Source: Rhizobium leguminosarum (lineage in GTDB: Bacteria > Pseudomonadota > Alphaproteobacteria > Rhizobiales > Rhizobiaceae). Taken from it: a stretch of 64,000 bases of DNA. The position numbers and the translations under genes are program-made. The stretch spans positions 186,001 through 250,000 of the forward strand of contig NZ_CP025012.1 in the NCBI RefSeq assembly GCF_002953715.1. Reading direction: 5' to 3'. Below, in pieces: positions 53,678 through 63,400 of the stretch. The notes beneath the pieces were generated by a model that did no database searches, was not told where the DNA came from, and saw only the letters and a program-made list of their open reading frames with translations. Each line of letters opens with the position of its first letter. Within the stretch, counting starts at the first letter, position 1.

Positions 53678-54061
53678 ATGGGCTTCAACACCGGCACGAT
53701 CGAAACCGAATATGCCGAGGTCACCGAGCACTGGTCGCCCCGCGTCATCGCCGATCTCAACGGCCAGAGCGTCAAGCTCGCCAAGGTCCAAGGCCAGCTC
53801 GCCTGGCATTCCCACCGCGACGAGGACGAGCTTTTCCTCATCTGGAAGGGGTCGCTTACCATCGAATATCGCGACCGCCCGCATGTGCATCTGAGCGCCG
53901 GTGATTTTCATGTCGTGCCGAGGGGCGTCGAGCATAATCCGGTTGCGCCGGAGGAATGCTGGATCGTGCTTTTCGAGCCGTCGCTGACCAAGCACACCGG
54001 CGATGTCGTCACCGAAAAGACGAAGACCTTAGACGCGCAGCGCAGCCATTTGCCGGCCTGA
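53678..54061 (+). CDS. Cupin-domain protein in the beta-oxidation operon
   Basis: A 127-residue single cupin domain. Motif 1 is seen as [17 protein letters not shown] (His, His, Glu ligands), motif 2 as [18 protein letters not shown] with the last His. A metal site is thus probable. It starts two bases after the thiolase stop and ends 16 bases before the FadJ-like gene. Cupins of this type are often annotated as mannose-6-phosphate isomerase-like but no enzymatic role is clear. Its position suggests a link to acyl-CoA metabolism. Confidence 0.9.
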   Translation: MGFNTGTIETEYAEVTEHWSPRVIADLNGQSVKLAKVQGQLAWHSHRDEDELFLIWKGSLTIEYRDRPHVHLSAGDFHVVPRGVEHNPVAPEECWIVLFEPSLTKHTGDVVTEKTKTLDAQRSHLPA

Positions 54062-54077
54062 TCGGGGAGGAAACCCA

Positions 54078-56291
54078 ATGACCTACACCAATTTCACGCT
54101 CGAAACCGACGCCGACGGCATCGCTCTCGTCACCTGGGACATGCCCGGCAAATCGATGAACGTCTTCACCGCCGAGGTGATGGTCGAACTCGACGCCATC
54201 ATCGACGCCACGACCGCTGATGCCGCCGTCAAGGGTGTCGTCTTCACCTCCGGCAAGTCCTCCTTCTCCGGCGGCGCCGATCTGTCGATGATCAAATCGA
54301 TGTTCAGCTCCTATCAGGAGGAGAAGGCAAAGAGCCCGCAAACGGCCGTGCAGAACCTCTTCGGTCTGGTCGGCCGCATGAGCGGCCTGTTCCGCAAACT
54401 CGAAACATCGGGCAAGCCCTGGGTGTCCGCCATCAACGGCACCTGCATGGGCGGCGCCTTTGAACTGTCGCTCGCCTGCCACGGCCGCGTCGCCTCCAAT
54501 GCCAAGAGCGTCAAGATCGCGCTGCCCGAGGTGAAGGTCGGTATCTTCCCCGGCGCCGGCGGCACGCAGCGTGTGCCGCGGCTGGCGAACGCCCAGGATG
54601 CGCTGCAGATGATGACGACGGGCCAGTCGCTGACCGGCTCCCGCGCCAAGGCGATGAACCTCGTGCATCAGGTGGTCGAGCCGGATCAGCTCATCCCCGC
54701 CGCCAAGCAGATGATCAAGGATGGCCTGAAGCCGGTCGCCCCCTGGGACGAGAAGGGCTTCAAGGCGCCGGGCGGCGGCATCTGGACGCCGGCTTCCGCC
54801 CAGCTCTGGCCGGCAGCTCCGGCAATCCTGCGCCGGGAAACATCGGGCAATTATCCGGCAGCGCTTGCCATCCTGAAATGCGTCTATGAAGGCCTGCAGG
54901 TGCCGTTCGATACGGGCCTGAAGATCGAGCAGCGTTATTTCACCGAGGTGCTGCAGACCCGCGAAGCCTTCTCGATGATCCGTTCGCTGTTCATCTCCAT
55001 GCAGGAGCTCGGCAAGGGCGCCCGCCGCCCCGCCGGCCACCCCAAGACCGAGCTGAAACATGTCGGCGTCGTCGGCGCCGGCTTCATGGGCGCCTCGATC
55101 GCTTATGTCACCGCCGCCGCCGGCATTCCCGTGACGCTGATCGACCGCGACATCGACGCGGCGACCAAGGGCAAGACGGTCTCCGAAGGCCTGGTCAAGG
55201 ATTCTGTCGGTAAGGGACGTCTTACGCAGGATGAAGCGGCCGCATTGCTCTCCCGCATCACGCCCTCGGCAGACTATGCCGATCTCGCCAATGCCGATCT
55301 CGTCATCGAGGCGGTCTTCGAGGATCGCGAGGTGAAGAAAGCGGTCATCGAGGCGGTCGAAGCCGTGCTGCCGGAAGGCGCGATCTTCGCCTCCAATACC
55401 TCGACCCTGCCGATCTCAGGTCTCGCCAGGAATTCGAAACGCCCGGCCGATTTCATCGGCATCCACTTCTTCTCGCCTGTCGAGAAGATGATGCTGACCG
55501 AGGTCATCCTCGGAAGCGACACCGGCGACAAGGCGCTGGCCGTCGCTCTCGACTATGTCGCAGCCATCAGGAAGACGCCGATCGTCGTCAACGACACCCG
55601 CGGCTTCTTCGTCAATCGCTGCGTGCTGCGCTACATGTCGGAAAGCTACGACATGCTGATCGAGGGCGTACCGCCTGTCATGATCGAGAATGCCGCCAAG
55701 ATGGCCGGCATGCCCGTCGGTCCGCTGGCGCTGAACGACGAGGTCGCCATCGACCTCTCGCTGAAGATCCTCAAGGCCACGGTCGCCGATCTCGGCGAAA
55801 AAGCCATCGACCCCAGGCATATGGACCTCATTTCCCGCATGGTGGAAAAGGAGGGCCGCTTCGGCCGCAAGAATTCCAAGGGTTTCTACGACTATCCGCC
55901 GAAACCGGCGAAGAAGTCCCTCTGGCCCGACCTCAAGACCCTCTACCCGCAGAAGCGGGCGGACGAGGTTGACGTCAACGTCCTCAAGCAACGTTTTCTC
56001 GTCACCATCGCGCTGGAAGCCGCCCGCACCGTGGAGGAAGGCATCGTCACCGATCCGCGCGAGGCGGATGTCGGTTCGATCCTCGGATTCGGCTTCGCGC
56101 CCTATACCGGCGGGGCGCTGAGCTATATCGACGGGATGGGTGCGAAGGCTTTCGTGGAATTGGCGGAAAAGTTAGCTGGTGCTTACGGAAGTCACTTCAA
56201 GCCGACGCCGCTGTTGAAGGACATGGCCGCGAAGGGCGAGACGTTTTACGGTCGGTTCGACCCCTATGCGAAGGTGGTAAAGGCGGCTTAG
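54078..56291 (+). CDS. FadJ/FadB-type multifunctional beta-oxidation enzyme
   Basis: Enoyl-CoA hydratase/isomerase plus 3-hydroxyacyl-CoA dehydrogenase, 737 residues. N-terminal crotonase domain: the SGGADLSMIK oxyanion loop near 71, and GGAFELSLACH followed by FPGAGGTQRVPRL. Then the NAD-binding GVVGAGFMGASIAY near residue 330, SNTSTLPI, HFFSPVEKMMLTEV with the catalytic His, and the C-terminal dimerisation domain. GGGAGG lies well before the ATG. With the acyl-CoA dehydrogenase and thiolase of this operon it completes a full beta-oxidation cycle. The stop codon sits inside a hairpin loop. Confidence 0.95.
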   Translation: MTYTNFTLETDADGIALVTWDMPGKSMNVFTAEVMVELDAIIDATTADAAVKGVVFTSGKSSFSGGADLSMIKSMFSSYQEEKAKSPQTAVQNLFGLVGRMSGLFRKLETSGKPWVSAINGTCMGGAFELSLACHGRVASNAKSVKIALPEVKVGIFPGAGGTQRVPRLANAQDALQMMTTGQSLTGSRAKAMNLVHQVVEPDQLIPAAKQMIKDGLKPVAPWDEKGFKAPGGGIWTPASAQLWPAAPAILRRETSGNYPAALAILKCVYEGLQVPFDTGLKIEQRYFTEVLQTREAFSMIRSLFISMQELGKGARRPAGHPKTELKHVGVVGAGFMGASIAYVTAAAGIPVTLIDRDIDAATKGKTVSEGLVKDSVGKGRLTQDEAAALLSRITPSADYADLANADLVIEAVFEDREVKKAVIEAVEAVLPEGAIFASNTSTLPISGLARNSKRPADFIGIHFFSPVEKMMLTEVILGSDTGDKALAVALDYVAAIRKTPIVVNDTRGFFVNRCVLRYMSESYDMLIEGVPPVMIENAAKMAGMPVGPLALNDEVAIDLSLKILKATVADLGEKAIDPRHMDLISRMVEKEGRFGRKNSKGFYDYPPKPAKKSLWPDLKTLYPQKRADEVDVNVLKQRFLVTIALEAARTVEEGIVTDPREADVGSILGFGFAPYTGGALSYIDGMGAKAFVELAEKLAGAYGSHFKPTPLLKDMAAKGETFYGRFDPYAKVVKAA

Positions 56292-56303
56292 GCCGCCTTT
56301 ACC
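56276..56303 (+). terminator. Hairpin spanning the FadJ stop codon
   Basis: A perfect 12-base stem, GGTAAAGGCGGC with its complement, and a four-base loop. The TAG stop (56289-56291) lies in the loop. No T-tract follows, so it is more likely an mRNA 3'-end stabiliser or a Rho-assisted site than a classic intrinsic terminator. Confidence 0.65.
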
Positions 56304-56538
56304 ATCCTGCGACGGCACGACGTCAAAGAATGCTCCATCAGCCCGACCGACTTTCCCTTGCTGCGGCCTTGTCACGGACACAATTTCCGATTACATATCC
56401 GCGCATCGATCTTGCTAGATGAACTTTGAAACGGCCTCGCGTCGTTCCTGGCGAACTTCCTCCAAAATCGGTTTTCATCGCCGCTTGGCATTTATCCGAG
56501 CTGCAATCTTCTATGAACGATTCGAAAAGGATATCGTC

Positions 56539-56748
56539 ATGAGCACAGGTACCGTAAAGTGGTTCAACGCAACCAAGGGCTTCGGCTTCATTCAGCCGGA
56601 TGACGGCGCAGCCGACGTTTTCGTCCACATCTCCGCCGTTGAACGCGCTGGCATGCGCGATCTCAAGGATGGCCAGAAGCTGTCTTACGAGCTCGTCCGC
56701 GACAACAAGTCCGGCAAGATGTCGGCAGACCGCCTCCAGGCGGCCTGA
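56539..56748 (+). CDS. Cold-shock protein (CspA family)
   Basis: A 69-residue single cold-shock domain with RNP1-like GFGFIQPDD and RNP2-like VFVHISAVE motifs and the KWFNATKG start. It binds single-stranded RNA/DNA as an RNA chaperone. The in-frame extension to 56419 is the long 5' leader typical of this family rather than coding sequence. A clear terminator follows at 56826. The leader may carry temperature-responsive structure. Confidence 0.95.
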   Translation: MSTGTVKWFNATKGFGFIQPDDGAADVFVHISAVERAGMRDLKDGQKLSYELVRDNKSGKMSADRLQAA

Positions 56749-56825
56749 GCCTTTAAGGCTTTTGAATATCATCTCCGGATCGTGACCACGGATGTACTGG
56801 CACGGTTCGTTGAGATAGCAGGGAA

Positions 56826-56849
56826 GGTCGGGTTAACCCGGCCTTTTTT
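56826..56849 (+). terminator. Rho-independent terminator after the cold-shock gene
   Basis: Seven-base stem GGTCGGG with CCCGGCC (one G-U pair), TTAA loop, then six T residues. It ends the cold-shock transcript, 78 bases after the stop. Confidence 0.85.
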
Positions 56850-56990
56850 CGTTTCTGGCCGGTTGATGCTGTGCCCTTCCCAAGAAATGCGTCCGCGACA
56901 GCGGCCACGGCACGTTCTTAAAGAATCTTTCGTTTCGCCAAGCTGAATACGTCGCTGGCGACAACAAGCCTCGCAAGACAGGTAAACCGC

Positions 56991-57434
56991 TCAGCCGCGG
57001 GACGTTTCATTAGTCTCCAGCATCTCCATGACCCGTGCCATCACCGCCCGCGCCGCATCGAGTTCCGCTGACGTAAACGCTGCGCCGAGCTCGTCGGCCC
57101 ATCCGGCTTGCGCGATTTCGATGACGCTGAGCCGCGCCGCCCCTTCTTCGGCCAGCCGCACCAGTTTGGCGCGTTGATGCTGCGGGTTGTCGGCATAGGC
57201 GATCAGCCCTTCACCCTCCAGCACGTCCGCGAGCCGCTGCACGCCCTGGCGGGCGACGCCGAGCGCGCGGGCGATCTGCGCCACCGACATGCCGCCGCGT
57301 CGTGCCGCGGCCAGCACCTGCCAGCGCGCGCTCGTCTGTCCTGCCGGCTTTGCCAACTGGTCGCCTGCCGCAGTCAAATGGCCGGCGAGGCGAAGGGCGG
57401 TGATCGCGAAAGCGGAAAAAGCATCCCCCTCCAT
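56991..57434 (-). CDS. MarR-family transcriptional regulator
   Basis: A 147-residue winged-helix regulator: a helical N terminus, [24 protein letters not shown], the recognition helix [14 protein letters not shown] and the wing [12 protein letters not shown] use the ATG at 57434, which has GGAG six bases upstream. A longer frame from 57491 would put the perfect palindrome at 57459 inside the coding region and has no ribosome-binding site. It is divergent from the GFA gene and probably represses both. Confidence 0.9.
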   Translation of the reverse strand: MEGDAFSAFAITALRLAGHLTAAGDQLAKPAGQTSARWQVLAAARRGGMSVAQIARALGVARQGVQRLADVLEGEGLIAYADNPQHQRAKLVRLAEEGAARLSVIEIAQAGWADELGAAFTSAELDAARAVMARVMEMLETNETSRG

Positions 57435-57458
57435 CGTCCGCTCCGGTCGATTTTGTTT

Positions 57459-57472
57459 GACAACATGTTGTC
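57459..57472. promoter_or_regulatory. MarR candidate operator 1
   Basis: A perfect 14-base palindrome, GACAACATGTTGTC, between the divergent marR and GFA genes, 25 bases upstream of marR. The second copy lies at 57494-57509; the centre-to-centre distance is about 36 bases. Confidence 0.8.
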
Positions 57473-57493
57473 GATTTTGTATCTCATCCATAA

Positions 57494-57509
57494 TGACAAC
57501 ATATTGTCA
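57494..57509. promoter_or_regulatory. MarR candidate operator 2
   Basis: Near-perfect palindrome TGACAACATATTGTCA, differing from site 1 mainly at its centre. It is 41 bases upstream of the GFA start, so a bound MarR dimer here could block that promoter. Confidence 0.78.
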
Positions 57510-57549
57510 TATCGGGAGACTGAAGGCAACGCCGAAGGAGGAGAGCGCC

Positions 57550-57954
57550 GTGAAGAAAACTTACAGAGGAAGCTGCCATTGCGGCAAAGTGCACTACGAG
57601 GTGGACATGGACCTCGAGGAGGGCACCGCCCGCTGCAATTGCTCGATCTGCGCCAAGCGGCGCTATTGGGGCGCCAACGTCAAGCCGGAAGATTTCCGGC
57701 TGATGTGCGAAGAGGCGGAAACGGCCGACTACCAGTTCAACACCAGGAGCGGTCATCACCGCTTCTGCCGCACCTGTGGTGTATCAGCCTATGGCGACGG
57801 TTATGTCGAAGCGATTGGTGGCGCCTATGTCTCGATCAACATCGCTTGCCTCGACGATATCACCCCTGAGGAACTGGCAGCACTGCCTGTCCGTTACTCC
57901 GACGGCAGGCACGATGCCTGGTGGAACGAACCGGCGGTGACGAGTTATCTCTAG
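57550..57954 (+). CDS. GFA-family protein (glutathione-dependent formaldehyde-activating type)
   Basis: A 134-residue protein with the GFA zinc fold: CHCG near residue 10, CNCSIC near 35 and CRTCG near 85. Family members bind zinc at these Cys residues; some capture formaldehyde-glutathione adducts, most are uncharacterised. The start is GTG 57550 with GGAGGAG upstream; longer frames from 57289 or 57493 overlap the operators and marR. It is divergent from marR, so it is probably the regulated target. A hairpin repeat follows its stop. Confidence 0.9.
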   Translation: MKKTYRGSCHCGKVHYEVDMDLEEGTARCNCSICAKRRYWGANVKPEDFRLMCEEAETADYQFNTRSGHHRFCRTCGVSAYGDGYVEAIGGAYVSINIACLDDITPEELAALPVRYSDGRHDAWWNEPAVTSYL

Positions 57955-57956
57955 GG

Positions 57957-57995
57957 CAATTCCAGCAAAGCTGCGCAGCAGTTTTGCTGGAATTG
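57957..57995. repeat. Perfect hairpin after the GFA gene
   Basis: Thirteen-base perfect arms (CAATTCCAGCAAA and its complement) with a GC-rich 13-base loop, starting three bases after the GFA stop. Its loop sequence is a diverged form of the dispersed element core. It may also serve as terminator. Confidence 0.75.
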
Positions 57996-58072
57996 CGCAA
58001 ACGGAAATGCATCCCTGTCGGATCCTCGTCCTCCCCTTCGTCCTCTGTCCACAACGGAGAAGGAGAACGATC

Positions 58073-58516
58073 GTGAAAGACGAAGCGAATGCCAGGATCG
58101 AGGAAGAGGCGATCATCGCCATGCTGATGATGCGCGCCAAGGCGCTGGGCGAAAAGAACGCCAAGGACGCGCTTTCCTACGAGACCGAGGATGAGATCGA
58201 ATTTTCGCTGGCGCCGCCGCTGGTCGGCATTGGCAAGGATGAGGCGAGCCTGCAGGCCTGGTTCGATACCTGGGAAGGCCCGATCGGCGGCGATGTACGT
58301 GATGCCAAACTGACTGTCGGCGAGGATGTCGCTTTCTGGAGTGGCCTCACGCGCATGACCGGGACCAAGACAGATGGCGCCGCCGTCGATCTCTGGTTCC
58401 GCCAGACCCTCGGCCTCGTCAAGCAGGATGGCCGATGGCTGGTTGCCCACCAGCACGCCTCGGTGCCCTTCGCCATGGATGGCAGCGGCCGGGCGCTGCT
58501 CGATCTCAAGCCGTGA
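58073..58516 (+). CDS. SnoaL/NTF2-like protein
   Basis: A 147-residue protein of the NTF2-like cone fold: an N-terminal helix pair with MLMMRAKALGEKNAKDALSY quoted in part, AFWSGLTRMTGTK in the sheet, and the QHASVPFAMDG ending frequent in the SnoaL-like/DUF4440 group. Such proteins are small-molecule-binding isomerase-like or accessory proteins. It begins with GTG 58073, which has GGAGAA upstream; the longer frame from 58007 is unlikely. It converges on the MFS gene six bases beyond its stop. Confidence 0.85.
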   Translation: MKDEANARIEEEAIIAMLMMRAKALGEKNAKDALSYETEDEIEFSLAPPLVGIGKDEASLQAWFDTWEGPIGGDVRDAKLTVGEDVAFWSGLTRMTGTKTDGAAVDLWFRQTLGLVKQDGRWLVAHQHASVPFAMDGSGRALLDLKP

Positions 58517-58522
58517 AGAATG

Positions 58523-59725
58523 TCAGGCAGCACTCCCAGCGACCTTCCGCCGGTCGGCGCGAATGCTCACCAATCCGACGCCCATCAAAAGCAGGATCGC
58601 CGTCGCATAGATATCAGTCGTCAGTGCGTAACCGGCCGATTTCGCCAGGAACCCGGCAAGGATCGCCGGCAGGCTGAAGGCGAGATAGCTCTGGACGTAG
58701 AAGGCCGACAGCAGCCCGGCCCGCTCATCCGGTTTGGCGAGCGGCATGATGGTGCCGATCGAACCGAGAAAATTGGTGCCGAAACCGGCACCGGTAAAAA
58801 TCGTGCCGATCAGCAGCAACGGCACATTGGCAAGATGGACGCCGGCAACGACGGTCAGGATGCCGAGCGTCTTGGCCGACACGCCGAAAGTGAGATTGGC
58901 CGATGCCGTCTTGCTGCGCCTGAGATAGACGGCGATCGCCCCGCTCACCATCAATGCGGTGACGACGGCCCCGCCCGTCAGCGGCGCCCGGCTGCCGGTC
59001 GTGGTGGCGACCAAGGACGGGACCAGCGAGAGGTAGAAGCCGGCAAGCGTCCAGTTGGCGATGTTGATCGGCGTCACCAGCGAGAGCGGTCGCTTCACCT
59101 GCGGCGGAACGGTGACCCGCGGTATCAGCGAGCCGAGCGCGCCGGGTCGCTTGGCCCCGGTCTCGCCTATCAGCCAGATGGCGGCCGCCTGCAGCGTGAA
59201 GGCGACGAGCAGCAGCGCATAGATCAGATGCATCGGGAAGGGGCCATATTGGATCAAGGCGCTGGTGCCGACCGCACCCACCGCCATGCCGGAAAGCGGC
59301 GCGATCGAGTTGACGATCTGTCCCTTTGCCCGGTCGACATCGACGAGCGCGGCTCCGAGCGAGGCGCCGGCGATTCCTGTTGCCAACCCCTGCACGATCC
59401 GTGCTGCGATCAGCCAGCCGGGACCGCTTGCGACAACGAAGAGCGCCATGGCGACGATTTCGAGCACGAGGGCGAAAAAGATCACCGGCTTGCGGCCGAG
59501 ATGATCCGAGATCGAACCGGCGGTCAACAGCGCCGCCAGCAGCGCGAAGGCGTAGACCGCAAAGATCACCGTGATCAGCACCGGCGAGACGGAAAAACTT
59601 TCCTGATAGATCCGGTAGAGCGGCGTTGGCGCCGCGGAGGCGCCGAAGAAGGTCGCGAGCGTCAGCGCATGAAAGCCGATCGAGGGGCGTGGCGAATTCT
59701 CGGTGGATTTGGCTGCGGCGAACAT
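58523..59725 (-). CDS. Major facilitator superfamily transporter
   Basis: A 400-residue inner-membrane permease with 12 membrane segments in two bundles of six. The A-motif SISDHLGRKPV near residue 70 and the middle loop GAKRPGALG are as expected for drug-efflux type MFS proteins. AGGGG lies seven bases before the ATG. It is divergent from a TetR regulator with a palindrome between them, the usual plan for an inducible efflux pump. Substrate unknown. Confidence 0.92.
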   Translation of the reverse strand: MFAAAKSTENSPRPSIGFHALTLATFFGASAAPTPLYRIYQESFSVSPVLITVIFAVYAFALLAALLTAGSISDHLGRKPVIFFALVLEIVAMALFVVASGPGWLIAARIVQGLATGIAGASLGAALVDVDRAKGQIVNSIAPLSGMAVGAVGTSALIQYGPFPMHLIYALLLVAFTLQAAAIWLIGETGAKRPGALGSLIPRVTVPPQVKRPLSLVTPINIANWTLAGFYLSLVPSLVATTTGSRAPLTGGAVVTALMVSGAIAVYLRRSKTASANLTFGVSAKTLGILTVVAGVHLANVPLLLIGTIFTGAGFGTNFLGSIGTIMPLAKPDERAGLLSAFYVQSYLAFSLPAILAGFLAKSAGYALTTDIYATAILLLMGVGLVSIRADRRKVAGSAA

Positions 59726-59739
59726 ATATAAGCCCCTTA

Positions 59740-59762
59740 AAGCTAAGCCGTTGCGTTAGCTT
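59740..59762. promoter_or_regulatory. TetR candidate operator
   Basis: Inverted repeat AAGCTAA with TTAGCTT (7-base arms, 9-base spacer), 14 bases upstream of the MFS start and 100 bases before the TetR start. A single site here could control the efflux gene and the regulator together. Confidence 0.75.
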
Positions 59763-59862
59763 ATGTAGAGCTGGCGCCTCATAAAAGCAAATTATTTGCG
59801 TTAATAGTTCTATCAAAGATTTTGAACCAACGGTGTCAAGGGGCGAAGGTCGGGTTGCAGGC

Positions 59863-60420
59863 ATGACGGTGAAAGAGAATCTCCGTCCGGGCGGCAGAAG
59901 CGCCCGGGTTCAGGCATCGGTGCACAAGGCAGTCCGTGAGCTGCTGGCTGAGATGAGCCGCGCCGAGGTGACGATCCCGCTGATTGCCGGCAAGGCGGGG
60001 GTAACGCCGTCGACCATCTATCGCCGCTGGGGCGACCTGCAGGAGCTTCTCGCAGATGTCGCCGTCGATCGGCTGCGGCCGGATATGCAGCCGATCGATG
60101 CCGGCAGCGGCAAGGCCGATCTCGAAGCCTGGGCCGAACAATATGCCGAGGAAATGTCCTCGGGCCCGTGCCGCGAGATGATCCGCGACGTACTGGCGGC
60201 GCAGGCGAGCGCAAATGCCTGTAAATGCGCTGAATTTACTCGCCAGCAGGTCGGTCTCATCGCCGAGAGGGCAAAGGCCCGCGGCGAGGCCTTTCCGGAT
60301 GTCGAGCGCGTCATGGATCAGGTCGTGGCGCCGATCATGTACCGCATCCTGTTCGGCGATGTGCCGGATGCAGCGCGCGTGCGCGATCTCGTCTCACGCG
60401 TCATGGGCGCGGCGCTTTAA
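59863..60420 (+). CDS. TetR-family transcriptional regulator
   Basis: A 185-residue regulator. N-terminal HTH (about 15-60) with IPLIAGKAGVTPSTIYRRWG as the recognition unit; C-terminal helical ligand-binding domain with three Cys residues close together near 120-124. I use the ATG at 59863; a GTG at 59833 would add ten residues, and neither has a strong ribosome-binding site. Divergent from the MFS gene, which it most likely represses. It converges with the hybrid kinase, ten bases between stops. Confidence 0.9.
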   Translation: MTVKENLRPGGRSARVQASVHKAVRELLAEMSRAEVTIPLIAGKAGVTPSTIYRRWGDLQELLADVAVDRLRPDMQPIDAGSGKADLEAWAEQYAEEMSSGPCREMIRDVLAAQASANACKCAEFTRQQVGLIAERAKARGEAFPDVERVMDQVVAPIMYRILFGDVPDAARVRDLVSRVMGAAL

Positions 60421-60429
60421 GCGTGTCTT

Positions 60430-63400
60430 TTACTCTGCGGCTGCGCGCTTGAGGCCGGAAATCTGGGTGATATAGGCGCGCAGCGCCGCCGGCCGCACTG
60501 GTTTGTGCTGAACGGCGATACCGTATCGCTCGGCCTCGCTGCGCACCTCCGGCGTGCGGTCGGCCGTGATCAGCAAGGCGGGAATATCGGCGCCGAACTG
60601 CCGGCGCAGATGCAGGATGGCGGCAATGCCGGTGCCGTCGCCGAGATGGTAATCGGCGATGACGATATCAGGCGGGCCCTCCTGGCCATCGAGGGCGGTG
60701 ACGTCGGCGAGGCAATCCAGTACCTCGACCTCGCAGCCCCAGCCGCTGATCAAGAGCCGCATGCCTTCGAGGATCTTCGACTCATTGTCGATGCAGAGGA
60801 TCTTCAACCCGTTCAGCGGCTGCCCCGGACGGTCGGTAGGCGTGATTGCCGCCGTGGCCGCGGCCGGGCGCGAGACGTCGAGCGGCATGGCAATGCGGAA
60901 TTCCGTGCCCTTGCCATGCGTCGACTGCAGCTCGACCGGATGATTGAGCACGCGGGCGATGCGGTCGACGATCGAAAGGCCGAGCCCGAGGCCGGAAGCA
61001 GTCTTCGCGCCTTCGTCCAGCCGCGCGAATTCCTTGAACACCGTGCGGAATTTCGACGGCGGAATGCCGATGCCTGAATCGATGACCTGGATGATCACCT
61101 GGTTGCCGCGCCGTCGCGCCCCGACCAGCACCTTGCCGTTGATTGTGTATTTGATGGCGTTGGAAACCAGGTTCTGCACCAGCCGGCGCAGAAGATTGGG
61201 GTCGGAGCGGACTCTGAGCGACGTCGGCATGACCACCAGCTTCAGCTGCTTTTCGCGGGCGATCGGCGCGAAATCGGTCTGGATACGCTCCAGCAGGTCG
61301 GACAGCGCGACGGAGGCGAGCCGCGGCCGCATGGCGCCGGTATCGAGCCTGGATATATCCAGCACCGCCCCGAGAATGGTCTCGACCGATTCCAGCGCGG
61401 AATCGATGTTGCGCACGATCGGGCTGTTCTCGGATTGCGCCATGCGCTCGACCAGTGCCGAGGAATAGAGCCTGGCGGCATTGAGCGGCTGCAGGATATC
61501 GTGGCCGGCGGCGGCGAAAAAGCGTGTCTTGCCGATATTCGCCTCGTCGGCGGCGGCGCGTGCCTCGCCGAGTTCGCGGTTAACCCGGGTAAGCTCGGCG
61601 GTGCGTTCGGCGACGCGCTGCTCCAGCGTCTCATTCGCCTGTTTCAGCGCCTGGTCGGCACTGACGCGCTGGGTGATGTCGGTGAAGGTGGCGACGATGC
61701 CCTTGTCGGGCATCGCGTTGGAGCGCACCTCGATGATCCGCTCGCCGCCGCCGAGCACCAGCGAAAAGGGTTTGTCGAGCGTCAGGAAATGCCGCACCGT
61801 CTGGCTGAGATCGCCGGGCGCGATATCGCCGCGCTGGCTGAGCGTGGTGACGATATCGGATAGGGGAAAACCGACCTGGCCGGCACTTTCCGGCAGATCC
61901 AGCAATTGCCGGAAGCGCCGGTTCCAGATCGTCAGCCGGTTGGAACTGTCGAAGACGGCAATGCCCTGGTCCATCTGCGAAAGTGCCGTCTGCAGCATGT
62001 CCTGGTTATATTGCAGCGCCTCGCTCGCCTGATCGAGCAGCCAGGCCGTGTCTGAAGAGGCATCCTCGATCTTCTGCAGGATCAATGACAGCACCAGCCG
62101 GGCCGAGGATGAGCCGATGGCGCTGCCGAGCAGCTGTTCGCTGAAATGGATGAGCGCCATATCGGCCGGCTGCTCGTCCTCCAGCTTGCGGCCGGAGCTT
62201 TGTTCGTAGGTCGTGAAAGAACGCTGCATGCGTTCTTCGCCGAGATAGCGTGAGATCGCCGCTTTCAGATCGCCGACGCTGATGCGGGTCTTCCAGCCGC
62301 GCGTGGCAAATTGCGAGCGCGAATGCCGCTTGACGAAGATGCCGGCCTGAATGCGTTCCAGCGGCTTGGCGTTGCGGGTGAGCGAGCCGACGACGAAAAA
62401 GGCGGTGTTGAGGAGCAGGCTCATCGTTGTCGCATTGACCAGCGGATCGGCGTCGGGGGCCGTAAACAGCGTGGTCCCGGGAAAGATGAAGCCGAGCACG
62501 GCGCTCGCCACATACGAATAATCAGGCCCGCCGAGCGAGGGCAGGAACAGCAGGTAGACCCAGATGACGAAGCCGGAGGTCAGCCCGAGGATCGCGCCGC
62601 GCGCGTTTGCCCGTCGCCAGATCAGCCCGCCGAACAGCGCTGGGGCGATTTGCGCGATCGCAGCAAAGGAGAGAAGGCCGATCGAGGCAAGGCCGGCGGT
62701 GCTGTCGGTCGAACGGTAATAGGCGTAGCCGAAAAGCAGCACGGCGAAAATGGCGCTGCGGCGGATGTTGAGCAGCGTCTTGGCGAAATCGTCGCGCTGG
62801 CTGGCGCGGCCGGCGAGTTTGCGCCTGAGGAAGATCGGCATGATGATGTCGTTCGACACCATGATCGACAATGCCACGGAATCGACGATGACCATCGCCG
62901 TTGCGGCGGAGAAACCGCCGATGAAGATGATCAGCGACACGACGGGCATCTGGCCGGCAAGCGGCAGCGACAGCATGTAGAAATCGGCATTACCGGTGCC
63001 GCCGAAGGTCAGCAGCCCGCCGATCGCCACCGGCAGCACGAAGAGATTGATTGATATGAGGTAGGTGGGAAACAGGAAACCTGCGAGTTTCAGCTGTTTC
63101 GGGGTTCGGTTTTCGACAACCGTCACGTGGAATTGCCGCGGCAGCAGGATGATCGCAAAGGCCGACAAGATGATCAAGGTGATCCAGCGGCTGATCGGCG
63201 TATGGTAGCTGAGCGCCGACATGACCAGCTGATTGTCGACGGTCTTGCGCCACAGATCGGTCGGGCCGTCGAAGAGAAACCAGATGACGCAGACGCCGGC
63301 CGTCAGGAAGGCGACGAGTTTGACCACGGATTCCATCGAGACGGCGAGGATCAGGCCATCCTGATGCTCCGTCGCATCCGTATGCCGCGTGCCGAACATG

